The translations under genes and the position numbers were made by a program. The notes beneath the pieces were generated by a model, which was not told where the DNA came from, made no database searches, and worked only from the letters and a program-made list of their open reading frames with translations. This document shows, piece after piece, positions 30,400 through 43,599 of a stretch of 64,000 nt of DNA. Position 1 is the first letter of the stretch, and each line of letters starts with the position of its first letter. Source of the stretch: Cerrena zonata. Lineage: Eukaryota; Basidiomycota; Agaricomycetes; Polyporales; Cerrenaceae. The stretch spans positions 1 through 64,000 of the forward strand of contig JASBNA010000020.1 in assembly GCA_038087015.1 (NCBI GenBank). Direction: 5' to 3'.

Positions 30400-33300
30400 A
30401 CCCACTATGCCCATCTCAAGAAGCCGTACAGACGAAAAGTGAAAACCTTGAGTAAATCAAATATTTTACGTACCACATACCCTCGATACTTCAAGTTCAG
30501 GTCTGCTATTAGCTAATATGCCAAACCTAAGACACAATGAAGCCAAGACTCAAGGCCTACCTTCGCCCATATTGAGACAACTAGCGACCGAGTTTGGTCT
30601 TTTCCAGATCCAGTGTCCAGAGAGTACCGAGCCTAGACATACATCGGGTTCGAGATGGGAAGCTTGTACAAAATGAAATGAAAACCTTACATCAATGAAA
30701 TACCGACGGCGTACCCACACAGTCGTTTGGAAAGGCAAGTTAGCGGGATAAATTGACAACGACAGGTTGATAGACACGCACCTGCCCAACCCGCGTACTC
30801 ATTCATGTAGAAGGGGTGTCCACAACTCGAACAGCTATTAGTATGAAGGTAAATCTTAGATACCCCATCTCAGATTCGCGCAACTTTACCTTTTCATGCC
30901 AACCCCGCCAATCGACCACAGACACGAGAGTATACAGGCCGAAACAACCACCAGTTTCCTTCGAGGCACTATCAAATGCGTTGAGGAAAAGCAAATGAGT
31001 GAGGCCCGAAGACGGAAGAACCCACGAACTCGGAGTATCCGTGAGTCACATCCATGTGTATTCGGTCGGCTTGGCTTGGCAGTGGAGGTTGAACGTTCAA
31101 TCCTTCAACGTCGAGCGAAGAAGATACGACGATGAGACTGAGACCGATCGAATGAAAGAGAGGAGGCATCCACGAAGCCTAAAGAAGAGTGCCAAGAGTA
31201 ACCGGTAAAGGGTAGGCGAAAGCTAGGTGTGATCGGATGCACATCTTCGGCGAGTTACTAATTTTGGATTTACAGCGAGAGGAAGTAGAGCAGCTGTAGC
31301 TCGAAGCGGGAACGGAGGCGGAAAAGGATGCGGGAGGATTGGGTTAGAGTTGGGATCGGCTCAGATAGAAGCTGGAGGCAATCTTGGTTGGGGTTCCTTA
31401 GTAAACGAGAAGAGGCCAAGCTTAGAAAGCAAAGCGAACAGTGGGGAGGACGAGAAGATGGGAAGCGTCAGATCAGAGACCAATGGATACACCCTGGTCC
31501 TGTGGGACTTGCTCGAAACGTGCTCCTCGCGGTTGCCATACCTGCCCTCATTAGGTAGTGCGCCACGGTGTCCATAAACCTTACTGGTACTGTCACATTA
31601 GGTTTTGTACTGCCAGAATCGAGTTGAGTTGAAAGCAAAGTACTTCAGTGTTACGTGTTCGCGTATCAGATTCAACATGAAAGTCAATACCGATTAACAG
31701 CACTATAATCGTATTCATTATATCAGTATAATGTATTATGGGGATACAAAATACACTTACGAGTCTATGTAAGACACATTTAATCAACATCTTCCAAACA
31801 TTAGCACTTACATTTATCTCTGACATCCCAACTTGAATCAAGCATCAATCGTTCATTCCGCGCTCCACCCGTCTCGGAAATTTGAGAGTTCAAACTGAAT
31901 TTGACGGATACAGGCGTACGCCTCTTGGAATGCCTGGAATTCGAACCATCACTCAATCACCCCATCCCCAAGTGAATGGTGATTAGTGATAGAAAACCCC
32001 TTCTTTGCCCTGAACACCGGAACACCAGAACACGCGAATCCCTGAGACTCGTGAAACTGTGCACGAAATCAACCACCGAGAATCGGACTCGGCACTTTTA
32101 TTATACCCCCCATTCAATTTCGAGTGCCATGTCAGCCGCAGATCATACAACCCCAGCTCCAGTTCCAGTTCCAGCCCAGGTCCCGAGCCACCAGTGTGAA
32201 TGGGATTAAAATGTGGATTGGTAATACTATCCTAGTATTCGTGTTCCTATTGGCAGCCAAAGTTATTGACGAATCAGAATCCCGATATCATTGCCCTAAG
32301 CAAGCGGGGAACGAGAAACGTCCAGACAACGATCCAGACGGTCCAGCCAACCAGTTCCCAAATTAGCAAAGACCAAGTTTCGTCCTCGTTCCCAACTAAT
32401 CAATTTCATCCGAGAAATGAGAGGGAGGGAAGGAGTGAGAAGGAGAAATGTTCCATGGAAAGGAAAATAACGAATTTAAACGAAAAAAGACCAGAAAAAA
32501 GACGGAGACGGAAAACGCCAATACCCGTCGAACACAATTTCAAAGCGGCAATAGAACTACCCCGGAAGTAAAGTACAGCGTACCAATGAGATTCCTGCCA
32601 GGGGTAAGCCGGGGCGTGCCTCATGCATCATGGCAAGAGTACAGCTGAGAGTATAGCTGAGAGCTACAGGCATTGGGCTTGCATCATGCATCACAGTTCG
32701 TGCTTTGTACGTTACGTGAAGAACTAATGATGGGACAAAATGCAGGGATGAGCCTATGAGCATGTGGACGAGAGACGCTTGACCTACGTGCGAAGAAACG
32801 TCAGGTAGGAGGGCGATTAGGAGGTGCGGACGTATACGTATAGGCAACAAAGTAGAGCAGCAAAAGGTAAACAGGGAACAGCGGGAGCGACTTGATTTGT
32901 TGGGATACTGGCCGTATTGCAGGAAAGATAAAGAAACAACGAACCGATAGACTCTTCGTGTCCCTGTAAAGAAACAAGCTAGAATGAAGGTCGCAAGACC
33001 ACAACCCCCAAGGAGAAACAGCAGAATAAAAGGGATCGTCTACATCCCAACATAGATCTCTGAGAAAACACTCACACTGATATATCCTCCCAAGTCTTCC
33101 TCAGCGTTTCGCAGCTTGACCCTTGCTGTTGAATACGAATGGTCATCGGTGTTATAAATAGCGATGACGAGTAGCATAAGCGCGAGCGAGAAAGTTCGAA
33201 CGTCTCACCATGAGGGTTTGAACCTTGATATATCAAGGTTCACCATCCAATATCCAGTACAACACATCAGAGCTTTGTCTCCTAGAGGACTTACTCAAGG

Positions 33301-35300
33301 GGAAAACGGGAACACGCGAATCAGACCTGAGCATCGAATGGTGAGGTTACGTTGCATTATGCACGATGGCCGGTAAACGATGACTAGCGAATGACGAGAG
33401 ACCAGTTCGAAGTTCGATGAACGAGAGATTAGTCTTTCAGGACACAAGATGAGCATCTCTATTTGTATTCTTACTTGTCAAACAAATCACCAACCGCCAT
33501 CGAACGATTAGACAATCGGAGAACGACGAAACTATTTCCATCTTCACCGATCCATCACCACGTTTCCCCTTCCCGACAAACGATAGACGATAACCAACAA
33601 GCGAGAGAAATTGATGGTAGGTAGAACCTTCGTCTTCCTCGTCGTCAGAACGTGTAGAATTCCCGGGAACGCGCAAACCAGGAGAAAGGGAACGATGACA
33701 GCATCAAGGGCGCCAGGATTGGTAGACGTAAGAAGACCAGGTGTGGGGGAAGAGAGACCATTGCGCAAAGGACCCTCGGGCACGAGCTAGAGAAGGCAGG
33801 GTGTGAGGGCCGATAGCAGTATTGTAGAACTGGTCTGTCATGTCGAGAGATCGTTTGTCAGGGACGTGTACCATCAAGGGACAAACCATCAAATTCATCC
33901 TCGGCCAGTCACGAGTACCTGCATTTATGCTGAAGGCGGCCTCGAGCGTGATTGGGATAAAAGTTATCGATGCCTCCAGTAATACCTCCTCTCAGTGGTC
34001 ACAAAATGTTTCACTAATAAAATACACAAGTGAGCGCGTTTCTGCTGGACGGAGTAAACTATCGTACTAAGTCTGCTAACTTGCAACTGAAAGCTGTAGC
34101 AAAATCATCTAGAGAGTGCATGGATAAAGGAATCCCAGGTTCATCCAATGTCTGAAGGTGGCGTATGAAATCGGCAGTGCCGCTGAAGTTCAGAACCTTA
34201 GAAAAGGCGGCATGAACTCTAAGCAACTCGGGATCAGGAGGCTCGACCCCAGAGGCCACCTTCGTTGGTTACTCGACGTCCGCTGAGTTCAGTCCATTGC
34301 TCAAGATAAAGTACTCTTGGTTCATCTGCACTTTGTACTTGTTGGGATTGTGGGGGAACTACAGTGTAATCAGCCTTTCAGTGGCGGTCCAGAGATAGAA
34401 TGAAAACAAAGCTGACGGTATCTTTATCAAAGATTCAAAGTGGAAATCAAATCCACCAAACCTGATGTGCTCACCGGATGTCGTGTGGATTGCATTTGGA
34501 GTAGAGTTGATTGTTGGGCCCAGTCGTCCCTATGTCCAGGACCGAAGGATGTCCCAAGTATGAGCAGCACCGGTCTGGCTCCAAGACACCATAAGTAGAG
34601 AAAGGAGTAGGACGGACGTCGACGTACAATTGCTAGGCTATAGTCATTATCCCTAAACTTGTTGGGTGAAAACGGAATGATGTGCGCCGCATTACTTTGT
34701 TGCGGTCCCTGGGGTATCTCGCTTCTTGTCGAACTAGAGTCGCCGCCTCAACAATCCGAGCAACTAAACCGATGTAATGATAAAGATTCATTTCGATACG
34801 AATAACAAAGGCATTCGAATTTCGTTGCAAGCGGGTGAAATGTGAAGTGGGTGGCGATGTCCAGGAACACTTCCGATAGTCAGATGATAACATCTGTGAA
34901 GGAGATATGACGAAAGTATTGCGAGAGGTATTGAGGGGTATTGACAGGTCTGAGAATTCATGGAGGTACCCGGTGAAAGGTAAATATAGTATATGAGCCT
35001 GTGATTGGAGTTCTAACTTGTAGCTGTATCATCCTAGGCATCCACACGTCCGAAGCGATACGGTGTTGGTATTCGGTACCAGATATGTGCACCAGACATG
35101 TGCAGGCGTGGCCGAAGAAATTCCTGAGATGTTTGTACGCGATAACGCGCCATATGACAAGCTTGGTCAGGCTTTGCGTTATTGAACAACCCTCTACAGT
35201 GAGAGAAAAGTTCGGATCCGGGGGTGTGTTTTCAGTATTTGTGCTCATTTGATAAACTAATGTCGTTTCGTCCGGAGATACAACAGGCAACCCAAGTGAT
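30400..35300 (-). repeat. Long duplicated unit, copy 1 (inverted)
   Basis: Read on the minus strand, this segment matches, in order, most of 49.0-54.6 kb. Matching pairs include 35.0-35.15 with 49.03-49.13 kb (TTCTTCGG..CACGCCTGCAC, CCGTATCGCTTCGGACGTG), 34.06-34.2 with 50.79-50.93, 33.4-33.8 with 51.15-51.56, 31.86-31.95 with 53.2-53.27 (TTCAGTTTGAACT near GAGGGGTGGAGCGCG), and 30.55-30.95 with 54.15-54.45 kb. Similarity by eye is high but with many substitutions and indels. Apart from an HNH-gene remnant, it has no coding potential that survives. Confidence 0.8.
34059..34893 (-). pseudogene. HNH endonuclease gene remnant, copy 1
   Basis: The minus strand reads RYPRDRNK..., corresponding to the frame-shadow of the HNH core, then AHTWDILRSWT followed by a stop, and ends in the conserved C-terminal text RVHAAFSKVLNFSGTADFIRHL...KLADLVR, stop at 34059. 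The Trp-Asp-Ile-Leu segment and the C-terminal 'H.A..KVL..SG' segment are typical of basidiomycete HNH-nuclease-domain proteins of unknown role. Compared with the other copy it lacks the N-terminal half and has lost about 7 bp after WT, which creates the stop. It is non-functional. Confidence 0.6.
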
Positions 35301-37467
35301 AGTCAAGTCCACGAGCATGACAAGGCGAGAGACCAATGTTAGAATGCGCCATACTTCGGATGTACCAGAGTGACAGATGGCGATGAAGTCTCAACCACGG
35401 AGCAAGAAAATGCGATAAGAGAGGATAAGGACTGAACGCCAATGCAGTTCCACAGAGACAGAACATATTAGGACTGTACCCGAGGTCACCAGTCATTTTT
35501 AGTGACGGTGGCGCGGGTCGGCGTATATGTGAAACTGAGCATTAGCGCAGGAATGTGAACAGGCGTTGAAAACTCGAAATGACCTGTCTAGACAGATGTG
35601 TTCACCGCTAATACCACGGATGTTGGTGCTAGGACCACATGCCAAAAACAGATATCACTGTGAGGTTGTAATGGGGAGCACGGTCATTCAAGTGGAAAGA
35701 ACCATGACACTTGAAAGGTCAGTAGGTCAAATCATGATAAGAACCAGTTCAAACCTGAATATCAATTGGAATCCGGCAGGACGTGGTGAGGGAGCCAAAC
35801 ATTCACCCGAAATGAAAAGGAGGTCTCTTTGTGAAGTATGACAGCGCGAAGGGTGTCTCGGTACGCAGCACCAGTATCGGAGACAGCTTGTAAAGCAAAT
35901 TCTTGACTCCTCAGATGACGAGGATGATAACGAGCAAACGATACTTTTGCTACGGATCTTGAACAGACAACGCCGAGTTTCTGGTCAACCAGATCTCGCG
36001 GCGTTTCAGCATCTTGAGCAACCATAACAATATCGCAGAATCACATGTGAATGCGCCAATTCAATACAGCGGCTGTGAGGGTAGTATGATCGATGACTGC
36101 GGCAACACAGTTCAAGTTTAGAAGTACGACCAGGTGAGAGGGTTGGGATGAAAGCCGACGGGTGAACGAGGGAAGATAGAGCCTGGTGGAGTGGCGGAAG
36201 TACGAGGGTCAAGATGAGTGGAGATACCCTTGAGCGAAAGCGACAGATTAGACGTCTCCGGGGGTAATATGTGAGAGTTCAAGAGGGCGAAGCAGGTCAT
36301 CAGACGAACATGAGTATAAGTAAGTTTGGACTTATGGATTCATTTGAGCATATGAAAAGTACATCGTTCTCATAGTGACCGGGTTTCAGCATTGCTATCA
36401 GCCCGAGAAGGAAAGAAGCAGGATGGTCCGGAAGAGGGTAGCTGTTAATGTTAGAAGAATCGAGGGTGGATCAGCTAGGCGCTCCCGAACAGTTGCCTTA
36501 TAGGAGCAAAGTCAACTGGAATGAAGCCTGCGGACTCAGTTCATGTAAATCATCGTGGTTTGGACGGGAAGTAAGAATTGATTGTACTCACAACGTGACA
36601 TTGATTGAGTTCTAGGGGCGCACCAGAAGACCCAGAAAAGATGCGAACGCCTCACAGTTGTGCGAACCTACATCGTGCGTCAGAGGGCGGTTGACACGTG
36701 GACAAGGTACGCTCCGACTATAGATGTAAACGCGGAGACAGGATGCCTTTGTTAGACAAAAATTCAAATGAAGGAAGTAATGATGCTGAGTTTAGTCGCC
36801 ATTGATTCGTGCCAAAATCGGTCGGAGAGGCACATAATCAGACCTATACTTGTAAGCCCGGGAAGAAAGCTAGGCAGCTGACAGTGGCCGCTCTTGATAC
36901 TAGGGTTGTTGTCAAAATTAGTGTACCGTTTCGGAATAGAGACATACCTTGATTTTGGGTTGTTCTTTCGCTTGGGGGATATTGTGCGTTGAATACTGAA
37001 TGTTGGTCCATGGGACCTCACAATGAGGACGATAGTCAAGCTGTAAATCAAAAGATGAACGTTACAGATTCGTATCTTACACGACGCAAACGCACGGCAT
37101 TATCCACATCCCGTTGCAATAGCAGTAGTTAGTTGTAATGGATGCTCCACAATCCTGGATACGAGTCAAGGCATACTGTACTCGTTGCTCAAGACGCACC
37201 GTGACTGCTAACGTACGTACAACGTTCATAAGATGTCGAGTGGCTGTTTCCTTGACTGAAGAAAAGCTGTTGTCATATGTAGACAGTGTCAATGACATAA
37301 AGAGCTAAGTAGAATGAGTCAAGAACTTGAATATGGATCGTAAAAATTCAAAGGCACTGGCAGACAGACGAATTGAATATTGATCGAAATGATCGAGGCG
37401 AAGGGCGCTTATTTCTCGCGACCTTGCCACCAAACTTCGACGTTCTACCCTTCTTTCAAATCCCAAA
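35301..37467. other. Spacer with one unassigned open stretch
   Basis: The minus strand at about 36025-35830 reads RDLVDQKLGVVCSRSVAKV...HLRSQEFALQAVSDTGAAY, which looks protein-like but has no start or splice partners I can justify. Nothing else is supported. Confidence 0.4.
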
Positions 37468-37878
37468 ATGGTCGGTTAGATCGTAAATGTCCTGATTATG
37501 CTGATGTACTAATGGATTTCAACCTAAAGATCATACCTGTGCGATGCTTCTCGTGCGGCAAAGTCGTTGGTGACAAATGGAACACGTACCTTGGCCTCCT
37601 GGCTCAAGACGTCGGTGAGGGGTACGTCTCGGCATAATTCCTTTCACCTTTTGTCCTATGTCAGCTCTAACGATGACCATCTTTTAGTGAGGCGCTAGAT
37701 AGGCTCCAACTAAAACGATACTGTTGTCGGCGGATGGTGCTTACTCATGTAGACTTGATCGAGAAACTGTTGCAATACAACCGTATGTGGTTCCTCTATC
37801 TTCTCAAGATCTCATTCGCCCTGACATCTCGTTGCTACAGCTGCGGAAAGGTCAAAAGAGCCGAAAAATGTCGCATAG
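37468..37878 (+). CDS. RPB10: RNA polymerase I/II/III subunit Rpb10 (RPABC5), 75 aa
   Basis: Small zinc-binding subunit shared by all three nuclear RNA polymerases. Four exons: the ATG alone (37468-37470), 37530-37621, 37688-37782 and 37841-37878. The product begins [20 protein letters not shown], with the CxxC zinc pair, then [39 protein letters not shown] with the second CC pair, and ends [15 protein letters not shown]. Length and all four cysteines match the family. The first intron follows directly after the start codon and has a TACTAAT branch site. Without the last splice the frame would read into intron sequence, so the 3' acceptor at 37840 decides the true C-terminus. It is a housekeeping gene inside a duplicated, gene-poor stretch. 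Confidence 0.96.
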
Positions 37879-40800
37879 AATTGCACACTCCTGTTTCTGT
37901 ATTGTTTTGTATCATAGATGGCATAGCTCGACTATTCACTCAACGGCATGCTTTTCATTGGATATGGGTGTGACGGAAGACCGTTCGTTGAACCAAATTG
38001 ACTCAGTCCAACACAACCAGCCGGGGCCGTTGAACCGTGGATTCTACCGTGTCGGATCAGACACGCTGCGTGTTGCAAGAATGCTCCACAGGCCAGAGCA
38101 ATTTCCGTGTGCACATGAAGTAAGTTTGTTGTGAACTTCCTCGTTTATGATAATAACACCTCCCGCTCATACACAGGATACACTTGTCAATGCCGAATCT
38201 TTCAGCAATCTTTTTTTTGTCCGACTATCGATACACATGCTGCATAACGTAACCTTCTCCGTCCTCCATTCCCCCGACTAACCGACCTAATTTTTAAGCT
38301 TTGGAACGTGAGGATGTCTTCTCTCGGTATTCTAAACATAATTGTGAGCAAGATTATCGTTGAATCATGTGAAGACATAAGAAGTATGCCCGTACTTCTC
38401 AACGGAGGGTGATGCGCAGGATAAGCATTGATCTTTCCTTTTCCTATTGTTTCCTTGTACATCATTTACCGACGTCACAGGTACTCAACACGGCCTACGG
38501 ATGCAAACTCCCTTCGGTTGTCAAGGCAAACCATTCTGTTAGATTTGTGTTCAGGACAGCCTGTGAACGTTTTCAGGTCCTCACTAGGATCACTGGGACG
38601 GATGTAACTCGGAGCTTGAGATAAACATCAAGCTTTCCAGCTTTCCTTATTGTCTTTTTTCGTTTTCTGTTTCTCGACGTACAGCTTCAGTCGTCAAAGA
38701 TCTGATTTTGTCTCTAAAGTCTAACGCTTACTTCGCGTATCTCTTGGTCTCTGGGGCTCTCCATGGAAGGACATGACATTCTCACTCGACTTTTTGTTTT
38801 GCTTGCATTGGCAACATGCTCCGGTTTCTACCTGCCTTCATCATCGCCGTCTGGTACACAACACATGCCATTTTTGTCTAATCAGTCGATGATGCTATCC
38901 ACTCGACATCAAATTACTAGGTCTATCCTCCCCTTCCTTCAAGTCTCAGATCCTTGTATCTATGCATCAGACATCAAAATGCAAACATGGGGTATCCCAC
39001 CCCACCAAATGTTTTGTTTTTTCGGATCTTTTGTCATTGGGCTATAACCGACAGTCCACGAACTAAACAAAGCCAAACAAATGACGTCACATCCCTTACT
39101 GCGTAAAGACCTTCTCCCTTCGTTCAACAAACCGTGGCAAGCACCGTATTGAATATAACACCTCCCATTCAATTGAATCACCAACTAGTGGTCTTAGCAT
39201 AAGGGAACCAACGACGTCATACCTCCCACCTTCTCAAGCTCGAGCTTGTGTTCGTTTCCAGACTTTCATAGCCCACCTGTCATTCAGACTCGTCTGACCT
39301 GGTTTTTTTCCATCTGACCATCCCCCCACTCTCTTCTTCCCGGTCACTTTTGCATATATTCGATCTGTCGTACCCAATCTCTGAATTGTACTGTATTGAA
39401 GATCTTTTGCGCCTGTCTCCACTCCGGCGTTCAACAAGCTTTTGGAAAAGTGTGGGGTCGTTTTCCAATTGCTTGTTGTTTGTTGCTTGTTTCCCCTCCG
39501 CTCCTCCTGACCCGTGCTTCCGTGGTCCGACGTGGTCCATGCCGTTTCGAGGGGTGATCGATGATGAGTACGTGTCGTGGGTCTTGTCGTTCACTATACT
39601 CTTCATCTCCATTCAACAACAACATCAACAATAACAGGACCGTTCGGTCTACTCCTCCGCCTTCCCCCATCACTCCCACTCTCACTCTCGTCCACTCACG
39701 AAATGAACACACGAATTCGAATGCAACACGTAAAACCACCCCGAGACGTAATAACGATGCGCGCGAGGAAGGGAACGAACATTAAGGTTTCCCCATGTTG
39801 TTTACTTCCGTTCCGCTCTCTATCTCTCTTGTTCGAGTTGTTTGTCCCTGTATCCCCCTCCCTCCCGTATTGTTTCCCCCTTGGTCTTGTTTCTTGCGGT
39901 CCCCGCAGCATAGGTCCCTCATGGAAACCCGAATTCACAGTCCGCTCTCCCCATACCCCCAGAGCCCGAACCAATCTAATTGGTCCAATTACCTGCATGA
40001 TTTATTTATATTCACCAGTCCCCGCGCCCGACCGACCCCCTTGGTCTCTCCGCATCCGTTCCGAGGTGTGCACAGCCCGGTACGCGGTAACCACACAGTA
40101 CATAGCAAGATGGGAGAGGACGTCATTTCTGCTTAGTGAGCTCGTCGGGAGTCTTTATTGCGAGTCTGGGGGTTTCTGATGTTGAGGTGGGGGTTCGGTC
40201 CGATTTCTTTCTGTCGAGTCTGGGATTGGGTATCGGGCATCTCAAGTCAGAGAAGGTAAACTGATGCTATTGAGAGAAGAGAGAAGGAATGTCTATGAAA
40301 GCCCACGGGAAATGTCTATCGAACTACGAGAAAATCAGAGAGCGAGGGATTGCATACTAAACAAAAAAAAAGCGAACGTCTATTGAGGGTATGAGGGAAC
40401 ATCGAATGAGGGGGAATATCATGTCAAAAAGTCCAACGTATGTAGTCATACCAATCATCAAACCATCCTCGGGTTTCGTCCTCGTACGTCGGGTTCCTTC
40501 TGCTCCCGTCCTCCCACTGAGTGAACGAGGAGGGGAGAGGGAGGGAGGGAAACCCAAACCCACATACCCCCCCACACGGGTCCCTCATCCCTCACTCTCA
40601 CCCCGTCCCTCGTCCCTGACCGTATCCCCTTCATCACAAACCTGAGTGATTTCCGCCACTGGTTCGTCCAGTCCGGAGTTCAAACTTCGCAGAACTCGCG
40701 GGGGAGGATAAACAGATTGCCAGAGATGAGATGGCGAGTGGGATGGGATGGGATGGCGAGATGGCAAGATGGTGATTAGATGAGTGGGATTGGGATTAGA

Positions 40801-41462
40801 TGAGGGGAGTGGGGGGCGATCAGACCGGAAATTAGACTGGGCTACGAGTCCGGGCTTATGAAGAGCTGAAGAAAAGAGCTGAGGGGGAGGTATCATAATT
40901 TTTTGGGTTGTTTTTTCGTTAAGGGGATCGTTTTCATTGTGGATTGTGTGTCAATGGAATGAAGGAGAGAGAATGAGAGAATGAGAGGAGGAAGGTTCGT
41001 GATGAAGAGGATTGGATGGAGAAATAATAAAAAAGTGATTGCGTGTGGGAGATACGAGAAATGATTGCATAGAGAAAAAGTGAAAAAAAAAACACAGAAG
41101 AAACAGAAGAAAGAAAAAGAGGTATGTACACGAAAGGAGCCAGTCCCTGGCTCGTTAAAAAAAACTACTTCACAAACAAAAAAGCAATAAAAAAATAAAC
41201 AAGAAAACGCAAGAGGGTTAGAGTACAAACAAAAAAAGCAAGAAAGAGGAAGAGGAGAGGAATAGAGGGGAGGATAAACGTAAAGAATAGGGTAATAAGG
41301 ATGAATAGGATTGTGTACATGGTTCATTGCTTTCAGTTCGCTGGGTTGGTATCGAGTTCATTGAGGTTCGATCGGGAAATCGGTATGAAGAGGAGGAGAA
41401 AAAAGGTCATTAAAAATCATGCATCACACACGCTCGACGGTGCACCGCAAACATCGAGCTCT
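37879..41462. other. Gene-poor spacer with simple-sequence tracts
   Basis: No supported gene. Open frames around 39.5-40.2 kb are low-complexity Ser/Pro/Leu strings. Strong purine runs and simple repeats lie at 40530-40560 (GAGGGGAGAGGGAGGGAGGG) and 40720-40800 (repeated GATGG/GGGATT words), with A-rich tracts at 41060-41240. Confidence 0.5.
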
Positions 41463-43087
41463 TCAGAACCCACCAAAACACCCACCATCGCCCACAGGCA
41501 ACGAACACTCGGTCAACATCCCCTGCTCATCAACCCCAAACGTCTTATACCTCGGCTCCAACGGCGACAACACCACATCATTCCCCGTCCCCTTCATCGG
41601 ACGCGAGACTTTCGGTTTCGACGGGCGTTTTTTCGACGACGGAGGACTACTACTCACGGGTGTCGGTGTCGAGTAGGATGCATACGAAGTAAGAGAAGAC
41701 GAAGACGAAGTCCTCGACGGAGACCTGGAAGGCGAAGGTATCGACAACGCTATCGCCGGAGCAGCGCCCACACTCGCTCTCGAAGCAGCAGGCGACCTCG
41801 TCCTTCTCGACTCGCGTATGAGGCGACGACGACCGATGTGTACTCGACGGGCTCGTTCCCCCAGTATAGTAATTAGGAGAATGCGAGGGATGTGCGGGAT
41901 TAGGGATGAGGGTGTGAGGGGTGGGGAGGATGGGAGCCGTAGAGCGGTGAGGTGGGAGATGTAGGAGAGGGTGGGTATGAAGAGTATGGTGTTCGTGGAC
42001 GGAAAGAGGTTCGAGGTTTGGGAGAGATGTGGAGGGAGGAAAAGTCTATGCGAGAGAATGAGTTTTTTCAATAAGTGAGACTGGCCGCATATACGAAAGC
42101 AAGAAACTCACCCAAATCCTCACTATCCCTCAAGAACCTCACATCATACTCTTCCTCCGAACTCGAACTCGAACTCGAGCCACTACTACTACTCGACAAG
42201 TCTGGTATGAGGGGAGGAAGCGGGCGATGATACAAAGTCGGCGTAGCCTTGGGCGTCGGGTCGTCCTCAGTCGAGTTTGCATCATCCTCCCTAGGTGAAT
42301 TCGAAATTGAATTGGAATAAGCACCAGATGACGCATCGAAACGAGCAGCGCGTGGGTGGAGGTGCTTTCCTCTGAGGAACGACCGCCCATTCGAGCCAGC
42401 ACTGTACGCACTATTTGACGCTTTCCCGCTAGCATTGGGACCGGAAGGCAGGTACGTCCGTCCAGGACACCCTCGTTCAGGAAGAGAACACATATTTGGG
42501 CTTACGACGATGGGCGAACGGTCGTATGCTGAAGCGGGGATTGCGGGAAAGCTGTGGGTGAGCACTTGGGAAGGGGGGAAACGGACGAGAGAGGAGAGGA
42601 TGGACGGGTCGATGGCGAGGAGCTGGGTGGACTCAGTGCTTTCATGAGTTGGGGATGGAGTGTCGGTGGAGGAGGAGGGTAGTGGGAGGGATAACACGAA
42701 GAGGAAGAGGAGGGGAGGTTGTGCTTGAGGATGGGGCGGGGACATGGGCAGTAGGTGGGCGGCATGTCGGGTGAGAAGGGTGAAGGGAAGAGGTGAGAGG
42801 GTATGATAGGCGAGGGGTAGACCAGCTTTGGAAGAGGAGATGGGGAGAAGGGAGGATGAAGGCGGAGGTATAAGAGTGGGAGGATAAAGCTTGTGGTAGT
42901 TGCCTGTTGGATAGACGGAGGAAGGGATGGTTAATGTTAGCAATTGAGATACATGATTGCAGGCAAAGGTCACAGCTTCCACTTCTCTCTCTGTCCAAGA
43001 GAAAAAGAAAGAGAAAGAAAGGGCGAGGAGGACAGGGCGAGTGCGACAAAACCAAATGCCCGATCCATCTCCCGGCGTCTCCTCCAA
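41463..43087 (-). CDS. Hypothetical Ser-rich protein, at least two exons
   Basis: The upstream exon (about 43087-42110) reads EREVEAVTFACNHVSQLLTL, YPTGNYHKLYPPTLIPP, then TQLLAIDPSILSSLVRFPPS, SAYDRSPIVVSPNMCSLPERGCPGRTY, SRLRGKHL-type basic text and a run of serines before EEEYDVRFLRDSEDL. A GTGAGT donor follows. The downstream exon carries SSKKRPSKPKVSRPMKGTGND and ends LPVGDGGCFGGF at 41463. The charged, varied text around the SPN-x-C-x-LPERG segment looks like real protein. I do not recognise a family. The start codon, the acceptor (about 41.9 kb) and a possible upstream intron near 42905 are uncertain, and the hydrophobic first 30 residues may be outside the gene. Confidence 0.5.
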
Positions 43088-43599
43088 CTGTCTCCGATCT
43101 CTTCCTCCGGCTTTCTGGCAGCTCGTGGTCCCAGAGACCCGTCCACCGCAAACTAAGATTTCGGACCGACCCCCTTGCCGGAGTTAGGCAGCCAAACGAC
43201 CGCCTCCCCTGCTTCTGCCTCGTGCCCTGCCACCATCCCGACGCCTTCTCTCCTCCATCTCCTCGTCCAGCATCCACACCGCTTTCCTCGCTACTGTTGG
43301 CACGACCTCACTGGCTACTCCTCGCGTGGGCATACTGACACTAACCATTGGATAAGCAACAACTTGCAGGAATGCACATTGGGCAACTCGCCATCAGATG
43401 TCAACTGCCATGCTGCCCTTCAATTTTCTTATCCTTGATAGCTGCCGGTCTATTCACTCTCTCCCAACTCCGACTCTCTGCCACCCAAACTCTCCTCCCC
43501 CTCGCCTTCTCGCGTAATTCGCGCACCGGCGTTACAAAACACTGTGAATAATCCTCTATCACTCAGCTCTTACACTGTCCGATCCTTCTATGCAAGCTG
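43088..43599. other. Spacer, no gene seen
   Basis: CT-rich sequence between the hypothetical gene and the tandem duplicated units. Confidence 0.5.

Noticed and set aside
31935..31965. GAATTCGAACCA as a tRNA B-box on the minus strand
   Set aside because: No matching acceptor or anticodon arm can be folded around it.
37782..37973. A second CxxC-like text (RCYSCGK) downstream of Rpb10
   Set aside because: It is intron sequence plus frame-shifted last exon; the spliced frame gives the normal Rpb10 C-terminus.
39550..40180. Ser/Pro/Leu-rich open frame of about 200 codons
   Set aside because: Low-complexity CT-rich DNA is open in several frames on both strands; no start context or splice support.
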